The position numbers and the translations under genes were made by a program. Shown one piece after another: positions 27,277-36,384 of a stretch of DNA of 64,000 bases; the stretch's first letter is position 1, and every line of letters begins with the position of its first letter. Origin of the DNA: CAJXSN01 sp947492235 (GTDB taxonomy: Bacteria; Pseudomonadota; Alphaproteobacteria; Sphingomonadales; Sphingomonadaceae); the NCBI RefSeq assembly GCF_042492175.1, contig NZ_CP170453.1, forward strand, positions 248,001-312,000, given 5' to 3'. Below the pieces are notes generated by a model. It ran no database searches. It was not told the DNA's origin and saw only the letters and a program-made list of their open reading frames with translations.

Positions 27277-27708
27277 CTAGTCGACTAGGACTTGCACGCC
27301 CTTGTACACATCGGGATCGTCCCAGAAGGGATGACGGGGGATCGCCTTGTAAATTGCGTCCAGATAATCTGCCGGGAGATCGTGTTTGTGACGGTCGCGC
27401 TCGAAATACTCGCGGTCGCGCGCCGTCAAATGGACAAGAAAGTGATCTCCCCGTTCTTCACAGACGAAACGTGTAATTTCCCTCCGATCATCGCTGAACT
27501 TCAGCGAGCTTGGAGGGGGGCCCTGATTGCCCGCACTGTGCCAGATTTTTGCCATCACCCCGTCCCACTGCTCCGCGTAATCATCGCGCGTGATGGCCGG
27601 TTCGAACTCCACGACGAAGCCGGGCGGGCCTTCGGTCGGACGCCAGTTCGAGAGGATAACAATCTGCCGGTCGAAATCGACGAGCTGTTTGAGGACGGGT
27701 TCAAACAT
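27277..27708 (-). CDS. Hypothetical protein
   Basis: 143 residues, soluble and acidic, rich in aromatic residues and His near the C-terminus (PRHPFWDDPDVYKGVQ). No signal, membrane helix or known motif is seen. Composition looks like a folded cytoplasmic protein rather than a random frame. It starts head to head with the small membrane protein on the other strand, only 36 bases between start codons. Family not recognised. Confidence 0.6.
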   Translation of the reverse strand: MFEPVLKQLVDFDRQIVILSNWRPTEGPPGFVVEFEPAITRDDYAEQWDGVMAKIWHSAGNQGPPPSSLKFSDDRREITRFVCEERGDHFLVHLTARDREYFERDRHKHDLPADYLDAIYKAIPRHPFWDDPDVYKGVQVLVD

Positions 27709-27744
27709 AACCTTGTTTCAAGCTTTTCTTGGCACGGTTCGGGA

Positions 27745-29150
<1,406 letters not shown>

Positions 29151-29159
29151 TTATCCACA
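29151..29159 (+). promoter_or_regulatory. DnaA box TTATCCACA in the ccrM leader
   Basis: A perfect match to the 9-base high-affinity DnaA box, 22 bases upstream of the ccrM start codon. A single box does not make an origin; regulatory binding is possible. Confidence 0.5.
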
Positions 29160-29163
29160 GGGT

Positions 29164-29316
29164 GAGTCCAAGCGGACTCCGCGTCAAGGGAGGATTTTGC
29201 GCAGCTTATGGTTAATTTGACGTAACCTCAGGCGGAACGAAAGGTGGCCGGCACAAGATGTTGAGTCCATTGCCGCTGGCCAGACTCGACATAGAGGGGT
29301 GTGGCGCAAAAGACTC
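29164..29316. promoter_or_regulatory. Cluster of five GANTC methylation sites upstream of ccrM
   Basis: GANTC occurs at 29164-29168, 29175-29179, 29263-29267, 29283-29287 and 29312-29316. A CtrA-type half site (TTAACCAT on the minus strand, 29208-29215) lies among them. The cluster fills the gap between the antiporter stop and ccrM and could allow methylation feedback on ccrM, as known for Caulobacter. Confidence 0.6.
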
Positions 29317-29347
29317 GTTGGCGCGGAGCTTTCGCGCTTTGCGTGAT

Positions 29348-30262
29348 TTAGATCAGAGTGAAGGCAATGTTCGCGCTGAAGGCCAGCAGCAGAACCCCGC
29401 CCAGCGCCCGCCCGATGGCATGGCCACGCCACAGCAGCACCCACAGCATCACTGCCGAACCCAGCAGCACCGCCATCTGCAAACCGGCAATTTCCAGTGG
29501 TAAAGCGACTGGCGCCATCAGCATGGTCGCCCCGCCGATCAGGAAAATGTTGTAGATATTGCTACCCACCACATTGCCGATGGCGAGCCCCGGCTTGCCC
29601 CGGAATGCGGCGGCAGCGGAGGCGGCAAGCTCGGGCAGCGATGTGCCAATGGCGACCACGGTCAGCCCGATGACGGTTTCGCTCATGCCGGCAATGGTGG
29701 CGATGGCAATCGCGCCCTCGACCAGCCATTTCCCGCCGAAGATCAACGCCGCCATTCCGCCCGCGAACAGCGGGATCGCAAGCGGCAGGCCGGGGATGCT
29801 CTCGTCTTCCTCTTCCTCCTCGCGCGGGTGGTTGATCCGCCAGATGATATAGATGACCAGCAGCGCCAGCAGCGCCGCACCAATCCACAGCGAGCCGATC
29901 TGTGCAATGGCGAGCGCGGCCAGCAGAACGGTCGCGCCCAGCGCCGCAGCGGCATCGCGCTTGCCCAGCCCGGTCAGGACAATCGGCGCAATCAGCGCGG
30001 TCGAGCCCAAAATCAGCAGCGTATTGGCGATGTTGGAGCCGACGATATTGCCCCACGCAATCTCCGGGGAACCGGCTCGTGCCGCCTCCACGCTGGTGAC
30101 CAGTTCGGGCATGGAGGTCGCCATGCCGACGATGATGATCCCGGTCAGCAGGTTTGACAGCCCCATCGCCTTGGCAATGCCCACGGCCCCGCGCACCAGC
30201 AATTCGCCGCCCAGCGCAAGGCCGATGAGGCCGATGACGATCAGAAATATGGCAGTTGTCAT
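29348..30262 (-). CDS. Calcium/sodium antiporter (CaCA family, YrbG-like)
   Basis: 304 residues from the ATG at 30262. About ten membrane helices in two inverted repeats, each with an acidic ion-binding motif: GMATSMPELVTS and NIVGSNIANT in the first, AIGTSLPELAAS and NVVGSNIYNI in the second. An acidic loop (EEEEEDES, about 155-162) separates them. It exchanges Ca2+ for Na+ or H+ across the inner membrane. It starts 11 bases after the stop of the SDR gene, so it belongs to the rnhB-SDR operon by position. Confidence 0.93.
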   Translation of the reverse strand: MTTAIFLIVIGLIGLALGGELLVRGAVGIAKAMGLSNLLTGIIIVGMATSMPELVTSVEAARAGSPEIAWGNIVGSNIANTLLILGSTALIAPIVLTGLGKRDAAAALGATVLLAALAIAQIGSLWIGAALLALLVIYIIWRINHPREEEEEDESIPGLPLAIPLFAGGMAALIFGGKWLVEGAIAIATIAGMSETVIGLTVVAIGTSLPELAASAAAAFRGKPGLAIGNVVGSNIYNIFLIGGATMLMAPVALPLEIAGLQMAVLLGSAVMLWVLLWRGHAIGRALGGVLLLAFSANIAFTLI

Positions 30263-30272
30263 GAAAAGAGGT

Positions 30273-31232
30273 TCAGCTTTCTGAAGAGATGTCGCCCAGA
30301 TACGGGGCAGCATCGGGGGCCAGCCCCGGATCGATCCCGGTAAGCTCTATCGATTTGTCCCACAAGCGCGCTGCGAGCAGGGGGTCGCGCGCGGTCGCCG
30401 TCGCAATCGCGCGGCCGGCGCTGCGCCCGCTGATTTCTACGAGGCCATACGGGCCGTAATAGCCGCCCGGTTCCGCATCGGGCGATGTCGCCGCCATCAA
30501 TGCTGGTAAGGCGCCCTCGTCCGGATTGTTGAGCACCGCGCCAACCACCTTGCCCATAAAGGCAAACGGACCGAGATTGCGCATCAGTTCGGTGCCGGCA
30601 ATGCCCGGATGGCAGGCATAGGCGCTGACGTTAGATTGCGCAGCGCGCAGGCGGCGGTCCAGCTCGAAGGTGAAAAGCAGATTGGCAAGTTTGCTCTGGC
30701 CGTAAAATTTCTGGCGCAGATAGCCTTTGCTGCCGTCCAGATTGTCAAAGTCGATCCGCGCGCCCTTATGGGCGATGCTCGCCTGGTTGACGATGCGGGC
30801 GTGTCCCTTTTTGCCGGCGCTCTTGGTCAGCTTATTCAGCAGCAGGCCGGTCAGCGCGAAATGGCCCAGATGATTGATCGCAAATTGCGATTCCACGCCC
30901 ATCTCCAGCCGCAGCGGGGGCACCATGATGCCTGCATTGTTGATCAGCAGATCGAGCCGCTTTTCCTTCTTCGCCTTGGCTGCCGCAGCCTTGATGGAAT
31001 CCAGATCGGCCAGGTCCAGCTGCAGATAGCGGGTGTTGGCCTCCGGCGCAGTCTCAGCGATGCGGGCACGCGCCGCCTCGCCCTTCTCCTCGTCGCGGCA
31101 GGCCAGAATAACCTCGGCACCCTTGCGGGCCAGCGCCTCCGAGATGGCATAGCCCAGACCCGTGTTCGCGCCTGTCACAAGCGCGGTTTTCCCGCTGCAA
31201 TCGGGGATATCGTCAGAGGTAAAACCGGTCAT
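30273..31232 (-). CDS. Short-chain dehydrogenase, retinol-dehydrogenase-like
   Basis: 319 residues. Motifs TGANTGLG (about 20-27), DLADLDSI, NNAGIM (about 98) and YGQSK (catalytic Tyr/Lys near 178). The Arg in ACRDEEKG after strand 2 favours NADP. The overall layout resembles eukaryotic-type RDH/WWOX-like SDRs common in bacteria; the substrate is unknown. Its ATG overlaps the rnhB stop (ATGA). Confidence 0.92.
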   Translation of the reverse strand: MTGFTSDDIPDCSGKTALVTGANTGLGYAISEALARKGAEVILACRDEEKGEAARARIAETAPEANTRYLQLDLADLDSIKAAAAKAKKEKRLDLLINNAGIMVPPLRLEMGVESQFAINHLGHFALTGLLLNKLTKSAGKKGHARIVNQASIAHKGARIDFDNLDGSKGYLRQKFYGQSKLANLLFTFELDRRLRAAQSNVSAYACHPGIAGTELMRNLGPFAFMGKVVGAVLNNPDEGALPALMAATSPDAEPGGYYGPYGLVEISGRSAGRAIATATARDPLLAARLWDKSIELTGIDPGLAPDAAPYLGDISSES

Positions 31233-31879
31233 AGGGAAAGCTCTGCCTGCGCGACCGGTGCGAAACTGCGCCGGTGAAGCGGTGTGGGTCCGTATTGGCG
31301 CAATGCTTCCATATGCGTGCGGGTTCCGTAGCCCTTATTCTTTTCCCAGTCATATTCCGGATATTCCCGCGCAGCAGCCAGCATCATGCGGTCGCGCCAC
31401 TCCTTCGCGACGATGCTCGCGGCGCTGATGGCCGGCTCCAACGCATCGCCGCCGACAATCGGGCGGGCAGGCCAGCACCAGCCTGCGGTGCGGCCCTGCG
31501 GAGTCATATTGCCGTCAATTAACGTTCGGTCGATTGCGCGGCCCAGCACCTCCTCCAGCCGCGCGGTTGCCAGGGTCATGGCCAGCATGGTTGCGGCGAA
31601 AATGTTGATCCGGTCGATCGTTGCCGGACCCACCACCCCGACCGCCCACGCGCATCTTGCCCGCACCGTTTCATCGAGCACTGCGCGGCGTTTGGCGGTC
31701 AGCTTTTTGGAATCGTCCAGCCCTTGAGGTCGCGGCTTGCACAGCACCACAGCCCCCGCCACCACCGGCCCGGCCAGAGGCCCGCGCCCGGCCTCGTCCA
31801 CACCCGCGATGATCTGCTCCGGCAGAGAAAACGCATCGGGGCGGAAACCAGAAACCGTATCGGGCGTTGCAGCATTCAT
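31229..31879 (-). CDS. rnhB: Ribonuclease HII
   Basis: 216 residues. The active-site motif GVDEAGRGPLAGPVVAGAV (Asp28-Glu29) is complete, with LIDGN and PAISAASIVAKEWRD carrying the other carboxylates. It cuts RNA in RNA/DNA hybrids and at single ribonucleotides. The only start giving a complete protein is the ATG at 31879. This shares two bases with the ATG of the divergent sugar dehydrogenase, leaving no leader between the genes. Confidence 0.96.
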   Translation of the reverse strand: MNAATPDTVSGFRPDAFSLPEQIIAGVDEAGRGPLAGPVVAGAVVLCKPRPQGLDDSKKLTAKRRAVLDETVRARCAWAVGVVGPATIDRINIFAATMLAMTLATARLEEVLGRAIDRTLIDGNMTPQGRTAGWCWPARPIVGGDALEPAISAASIVAKEWRDRMMLAAAREYPEYDWEKNKGYGTRTHMEALRQYGPTPLHRRSFAPVAQAELSL

Positions 31880-33065
31880 GACACAAAACCTCCTGAGCCG
31901 CTCCGCCCTTCTTTCCCCCGCCGCGCTGCTGGTCGCAAGCTGTGGCAGTGCCTATGGCGGGGATAGCACGGTGGAGGCGCAGTCGACCTCCGCCGCCGCA
32001 CCGATGGAAATGGCCGAGGCAGAGGCAGTCGGCCCCTTCGCCGTGCGCGACATGGGCACGTTCGACAAGCCGTGGGCCGCAGCCTTCGCGCCGGGCACCT
32101 CGACGCTGTTCATCACCGAAAAGCCGGGCACGATGAAGTTCGTAGATACCGCGACCGGACGGTTGGGGACGGTTACCGGCATGCCGGAGGTTGATTTTGG
32201 CGGTCAGGGCGGCCTTGGCGACATTGCCTTCCTCCCATCGGAAAGCAGCGACAATCTGGACAGCAGAACGATCTATCTTAGCTGGGCAGAGGCCGGCGAT
32301 AACGACACGCGCGGCGCAGTGGTCGGGCGCGGCACGCTGGTCTGCGCAGAAGCCGACGCCTGCACGGTTGCAGGTCTGGACGTGATCTGGCGTCAGGCCC
32401 CCAAGGTCACCGGTCGCGGCCATTACTCGCACCGCATCGCGTTCTCGCCAGACGAAAGCCACATGTTCGTGGCCAGCGGCGATCGCCAGAAACTGGACCC
32501 GGCGCAGGACAACTCCAACACGTTAGGCACCATCGTGCGCCTGAACCTCGATGGCACGCCCGCAGCGGGCAATCCGATTGGCGAGCAAATCTGGTCCTAC
32601 GGCCACCGCAACATTCTGGGCCTCGCCTTCGATGCCGAAGGCCGCCTGTGGGATCTGGAGCACGGGCCCGCTGGCGGCGACGAGCTGAACTTGGTGGAAG
32701 CCGGCAAGAATTACGGCTGGCCGCTGGTCTCCGAAGGCGACCGTTACAGCGGCAAGGAAATCCCCGACAACGACACGCGCCCTGACCTGGAAGCACCCAA
32801 GATCGGCTGGACCCCGGTGATCGCGCCGGGCGACTTCCTGTTCTATTCGGGCGACGCCTTCGCCGATTGGCAGGGCGATGCGATCATTGCGGGCCTGAAA
32901 CCCAAATCACTGATCCGGGTCGAAATGAACGGCACCGCGCCGGTCGAGGCCGCCCGCTACGATATGGGCAAGCGTCTGCGCGAAGTGGTCCAGGGGCCGA
33001 ATGGAGCGATCTATGTGCTGGAAGACGGCGATGATGGCCGCCTGCGCCAGTTGATGCCACTCTGA
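31878..33065 (+). CDS. PQQ-dependent sugar dehydrogenase, lipoprotein
   Basis: 395 residues. A lipoprotein signal ends LLVASC (Cys22). The body is a six-bladed beta-propeller of the soluble aldose dehydrogenase (Asd/GdhB) type, with FITEKPGTMKFVD, GGQGGLGDIAF, HYSHRIAFSPD, SYGHRNILGLAF and HGPAGGDELN motifs. It oxidises sugars using PQQ in the periplasm. Its start codon overlaps that of rnhB on the other strand (CATG). No PQQ synthesis gene is in the window. Confidence 0.92.
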   Translation: MTQNLLSRSALLSPAALLVASCGSAYGGDSTVEAQSTSAAAPMEMAEAEAVGPFAVRDMGTFDKPWAAAFAPGTSTLFITEKPGTMKFVDTATGRLGTVTGMPEVDFGGQGGLGDIAFLPSESSDNLDSRTIYLSWAEAGDNDTRGAVVGRGTLVCAEADACTVAGLDVIWRQAPKVTGRGHYSHRIAFSPDESHMFVASGDRQKLDPAQDNSNTLGTIVRLNLDGTPAAGNPIGEQIWSYGHRNILGLAFDAEGRLWDLEHGPAGGDELNLVEAGKNYGWPLVSEGDRYSGKEIPDNDTRPDLEAPKIGWTPVIAPGDFLFYSGDAFADWQGDAIIAGLKPKSLIRVEMNGTAPVEAARYDMGKRLREVVQGPNGAIYVLEDGDDGRLRQLMPL

Positions 33066-33142
33066 CCGGAACCCACACTAGCCCCGCACCAAGCCGAACT
33101 TGATCGACAAGGCTGCGCGCGCGCTCTAGCGCCCCGCTCCTG

Positions 33143-33700
33143 ATGGCAACGCTCGTTCCCCTGTCCGCAATCGACCCGGCAATGGTCGAAGAATTGCTCG
33201 ACGCCAGTTTTGGCGAAGATCGGCGCGCGCGCACTGCCTATCGCATTCGGGAAGGCACGCAGTGGCTCGATGGCTTGAGCTTCGCCGTGCTCGATGATGA
33301 GGACTATCTCGCGGGCACCATACAGTTGTGGCCGGTTGCGCTGATCGATCCGGAAGGGCGCAAACATCCGCTCATCATGGTCGGCCCGGTCGCAGTCATG
33401 CCTGCACGCCAGAGCGAAGGTTTCGGCACCGCACTGATGGGTGCAAGCCTCGGCGCGCTGGAAGCCAACGCCGGTGGCCGCCCCGCTCTGCCGCAAGTCA
33501 TGATCGGCGATCCGGAATATTACGGCCGGTGGGATTTCACCGCAGCACATACCGGCGGATGGCATTGCCCCGGCCCGTACGACCCCGCACGCCTGCTCGT
33601 GCGCACAGCCAACCCCGCCGTGTTGCCCGCAGAAGGCATGCTGGAGGCTTGGCAACCCGCCACGCAGAGCGCCGGTGATACGGCTCAAGGGAACGATTGA
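33143..33700 (+). CDS. GNAT-family N-acetyltransferase
   Basis: 185 residues. The acetyl-CoA motif A is visible at about 80-98 (VGPVAVMPARQSEGFGTALM), with Q/R-x-x-G-x-G/A in the loop. The following GDPEYYGRWDF segment is typical of YhbS-like acetyltransferases. Substrate unknown. It lies between the sugar dehydrogenase and DUF1285 genes and reads on the same strand; 31 bases separate it from the latter. Confidence 0.87.
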   Translation: MATLVPLSAIDPAMVEELLDASFGEDRRARTAYRIREGTQWLDGLSFAVLDDEDYLAGTIQLWPVALIDPEGRKHPLIMVGPVAVMPARQSEGFGTALMGASLGALEANAGGRPALPQVMIGDPEYYGRWDFTAAHTGGWHCPGPYDPARLLVRTANPAVLPAEGMLEAWQPATQSAGDTAQGND

Positions 33701-33731
33701 GCGCAGCGGAGGGTTCTGACAGTCAGACCCT

Positions 33732-34280
33732 ATGCCCTATGATCCGCCCCCCGAACTCGCCGGCCTCTCCCTCAGCCAGATTGCCGAGCAGGTGGCCGCG
33801 CGCAAATTGCCGCCGGTCGAGACGTGGACGCCCGAGGCCGAAACCGAGAGCCTGATGCGGATTGCTGCCGACGGCACGTGGTATCACGATGGCGGGGTCA
33901 TCAAGCGTGAAAGCATGGTCCGCGCCTTTGCCGGACTGCTGATCAAAGAAGACAGCGGCCAGCACTGGCTGGTCACGCCGTACGAGAAGTCGCGGATCGA
34001 GGTGGAGGATGCCGCCTTTATCGCGGTGGATGCGGTCGAGCGCGGTGGCAGCATCGCCTTTCGCCTAAATACAGACGAGCTGGTGGTGGCTGGCCCTGAC
34101 CACCCGATTATCGCGCGCGGCGATACCGACCGGCCGGCGCTCTATCTGGCCGTGCGGCGCGGGTGCGAGGCGCGGCTGAACCGGTCAACCTATGAACAAC
34201 TGGCCGCAATCGCGTTGGCGCATGGCGATGACTGGCAGGTCACCAGCGGCGGCGAGACCTTCTCGCTGCTGCCTGCATGA
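33732..34280 (+). CDS. DUF1285 domain protein
   Basis: 182 residues. Begins PYDPPPELAGLSLSQIAEQVAARKLPPVETW, the opening of the DUF1285 family, followed by IAADGTWYHDGGVIKRESMVRAFAGLL. The family has known structure but no known function. The stop overlaps the ATG of the NUDIX gene (ATGA), so the two are translated together; a link to nucleotide or CoA turnover is inference only. Confidence 0.85.
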   Translation: MPYDPPPELAGLSLSQIAEQVAARKLPPVETWTPEAETESLMRIAADGTWYHDGGVIKRESMVRAFAGLLIKEDSGQHWLVTPYEKSRIEVEDAAFIAVDAVERGGSIAFRLNTDELVVAGPDHPIIARGDTDRPALYLAVRRGCEARLNRSTYEQLAAIALAHGDDWQVTSGGETFSLLPA

Positions 34281-34879
34281 ACGACCTGTTCGACCGGCTG
34301 AAGCGCGTGTTCGATGACGGGCATGGCGAGGAAATGCCCGGCCTGCTGACCGATCAGGCCTTTGCCGATCCTTCCCCGCGCCCCGCCGCCGTTCTCGTCC
34401 CGGTAACCCAGCGCGAGCGGCCCGGTGTGATCCTGACCCAGCGACCGCGCGATATGCGCAGCCATCCCGGACAGGTCGCCTTTCCGGGCGGCAAGCTCGA
34501 TGCAGGCGAAAACGCGGTAGAGGCCGCCTTGCGCGAGGCGCATGAGGAACTGGCAATGCCCCCCGACACGGTGCGGATCGTGGGCGCGAGCGACGAATAT
34601 GTCACCGGAACTGGCTTTGCAGTAACGCCGGTGCTGGGCGTGATTCCGCCCGATCTGCCGCTGGTCCCCAATCCGGGCGAAGTGGAAAGCTGGTTCGAAG
34701 TGCCGCTCGATATCTTGTTCGACGCCGCCAACTACGGGTCCAACACTGTGACATGGAAGGGTGCGGAACGGACTTATTTCGAGATGGAATATGACGGTTA
34801 TCGCATCTGGGGCGTGACCGCCGCGATCATCGCGAATCTGCAGCGCCGGATGCGGCTGACAGAATTGTTCGAGACATAG
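34277..34879 (+). CDS. NUDIX hydrolase, CoA pyrophosphatase (NudL/YeaB-like)
   Basis: 200 residues. The NUDIX box GGKLDAGENAVEAALREAHEEL occupies about 72-94 with the catalytic REAHEE. An upstream LTQRPRDMRSHPGQVAFPGG segment matches the CoA-specific UPF0035 signature. The family cleaves CoA or acyl-CoA to 4'-phosphopantetheine and 3',5'-ADP. Coupled to the DUF1285 gene and followed after a repeat by the CCA-adding enzyme. Confidence 0.92.
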   Translation: MNDLFDRLKRVFDDGHGEEMPGLLTDQAFADPSPRPAAVLVPVTQRERPGVILTQRPRDMRSHPGQVAFPGGKLDAGENAVEAALREAHEELAMPPDTVRIVGASDEYVTGTGFAVTPVLGVIPPDLPLVPNPGEVESWFEVPLDILFDAANYGSNTVTWKGAERTYFEMEYDGYRIWGVTAAIIANLQRRMRLTELFET

Positions 34880-34894
34880 TTGAAACCTTCAAGG

Positions 34895-35008
34895 CCGTTC
34901 GTCCTGAGCTTGTCGGAAGCGAAGCTGGGCGTTGCCCAACCACCGCACTTTCTACTAGCGCAGTCTCCGAAGTAAAAGGCGGCCCTTCGACAGGCTCAGG
35001 GCGAACGG
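34895..35008. repeat. Inverted repeat, GTTCGTCCTGAGCTTGTCG type
   Basis: The left arm (34895-34919, CCGTTCGTCCTGAGCTTGTC...) and right arm (34983-35008) are near-complementary over about 24 bases with a 63-base centre. This sequence type is a common dispersed repeat of sphingomonads and other proteobacteria. It fills the gap between the NUDIX and CCA genes; its right arm ends 5 bases before the CCA start. Confidence 0.75.
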
Positions 35009-35013
35009 GATTT

Positions 35014-36183
35014 ATGGTGGCAGAATTACCCAAAGCAGACTGGACCCAGCGCGAAGACCTCGCTGCGCTCGTCCGTGCGCTCGGCGCGGACAATATCCGC
35101 TGGGTCGGCGGAGCGGTGCGCGACACGCTGCTGGGTGTGCCGGTCAGCGATGTCGATGCGGCCACGCCGTTCCATCCTGATCAGGTCATCAGCCTGCTGA
35201 ACGAAGCCGGCATCCGCACGGTGCCCACCGGGATCGAGCACGGCACCATCACTGCAGTGCTGGAAGGCGGGCCGGTGGAGGTCACAACCCTGCGCCGCGA
35301 TGTCGCCACCGATGGCAGGCGCGCGACCGTGGCCTTTGCCAAGGAATGGCGCGAGGATGCCGCGCGGCGGGATTTCACCATCAACGCCCTGTTCGCCCAT
35401 CCCGAAACGCTGGCCATCGACGACTATTTCGGCGGGCTGGGCGATCTGGACGCGCGGCGCGTGCGGTTTATCGGCGATGCCCGCCAGCGCATCCGTGAGG
35501 ACCACCTGCGGATCCTACGATACTACCGGTTCCAGGCGCGGTTCGGGGCTGATCTGGACACCGAAGCCGAGGAAGCCTGCGCCGAACTGGCAGAGACAAT
35601 GAAGGGCCTGAGCCGCGAGCGGGTGGCGGGCGAACTGCTCTCCATCCTCGCTTTGCCCAGCCCCGCGCCGACCATCGCCCGGATGCACGAACGCGGCGTT
35701 TTGAAAGTTATTCTCCCCGAAACTACCCAGGCACAGATCGCCGCATTGGAGGCATTGACCTCGCACGAGAAAATGCTCGCCGCGCGCCCCGATGCCTTGC
35801 GCCGGCTGTCCGCCCTGCTGCCCGCCCTCCCCCATGTGGCCGAGGCCGTTGCCGCCCGCCTGCGCCTCTCGCGCAAGCAACGTGCGCATCTCTCCACGCT
35901 CGCCGCGCGCAGCGATGCCGATGCCGGCCGTCCCAAGGCGTTGGCCTATGAAGAGGGCATGGACGCCGCGCGCGACCGGTTGCTGCTGGCGGGAGCGCCA
36001 GTAGCTGCGCTGGACGGCTGGGAACCGCCGCAATTTCCGCTCAAGGGCGGCGAGATTGTCGCAATGGGTCTGGCGAAGGGGCCAGACGTCGCGCGGCTGT
36101 TGCAGACCGTGGAAGCACAGTGGATCGAGGAAGGTTTTCCGGATCGGGCGCGGGTGGAAGCTATTCTCTCGAACTTGAAGTAG
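35014..36183 (+). CDS. CCA tRNA nucleotidyltransferase / polyA polymerase family
   Basis: 389 residues. Head domain motif RWVGGAVRDTLLGVPVSDVDAAT (about 29-51) carries the catalytic Asp pair. RDFTINALF and the RIREDHLRILRYYRFQARFG segment are typical of class II CCA enzymes. It adds or repairs the 3' CCA of tRNA. There is a weak ribosome site because the repeat arm lies directly upstream. It ends at 36183, next to repeat element copy B. Confidence 0.92.
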   Translation: MVAELPKADWTQREDLAALVRALGADNIRWVGGAVRDTLLGVPVSDVDAATPFHPDQVISLLNEAGIRTVPTGIEHGTITAVLEGGPVEVTTLRRDVATDGRRATVAFAKEWREDAARRDFTINALFAHPETLAIDDYFGGLGDLDARRVRFIGDARQRIREDHLRILRYYRFQARFGADLDTEAEEACAELAETMKGLSRERVAGELLSILALPSPAPTIARMHERGVLKVILPETTQAQIAALEALTSHEKMLAARPDALRRLSALLPALPHVAEAVAARLRLSRKQRAHLSTLAARSDADAGRPKALAYEEGMDAARDRLLLAGAPVAALDGWEPPQFPLKGGEIVAMGLAKGPDVARLLQTVEAQWIEEGFPDRARVEAILSNLK

Positions 36184-36186
36184 ATT

Positions 36187-36384
36187 CTGGCGCTCACAGA
36201 GGCACAGAGGCACAAAGAGGGTCTCGCCTTCCGCGGCGCAGCCGCCTCAAGTCAGATCGTTCGACTTAACCGAGGCTCGCAGATGCAAGGCGGCTTCGCC
36301 GCAGGCGCACCTCCTCCGTGCCTCTGTGCCTCTGTGAGCGTTCCTGATTCACAGCGCTCAGCGCCTCTGCGCGCGGAAAACCTA
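36187..36384. repeat. CTCTGTG inverted-repeat element, copy B
   Basis: Arms of 23 bp match perfectly: CGCTCACAGAGGCACAGAGG begins at 36191 and its complement ends at 36340. As in copy A, two GCGGC-N3-GCCGC hairpins flank the centre (about 36233-36245 and 36290-36302). The right tail TCAGCGCCTC(T)GCG(C)GCGGAAAAC ends in CTA at 36382-36384, which is the parC stop codon. The outer left arm seen in copy A is missing here, next to the CCA gene. Confidence 0.85.

Noticed and set aside
29151..29159. A replication origin at the DnaA box before ccrM
   Set aside because: Only one perfect box, no AT-rich unwinding stretch and none of the usual origin neighbours (hemE, dnaN, parAB) nearby.
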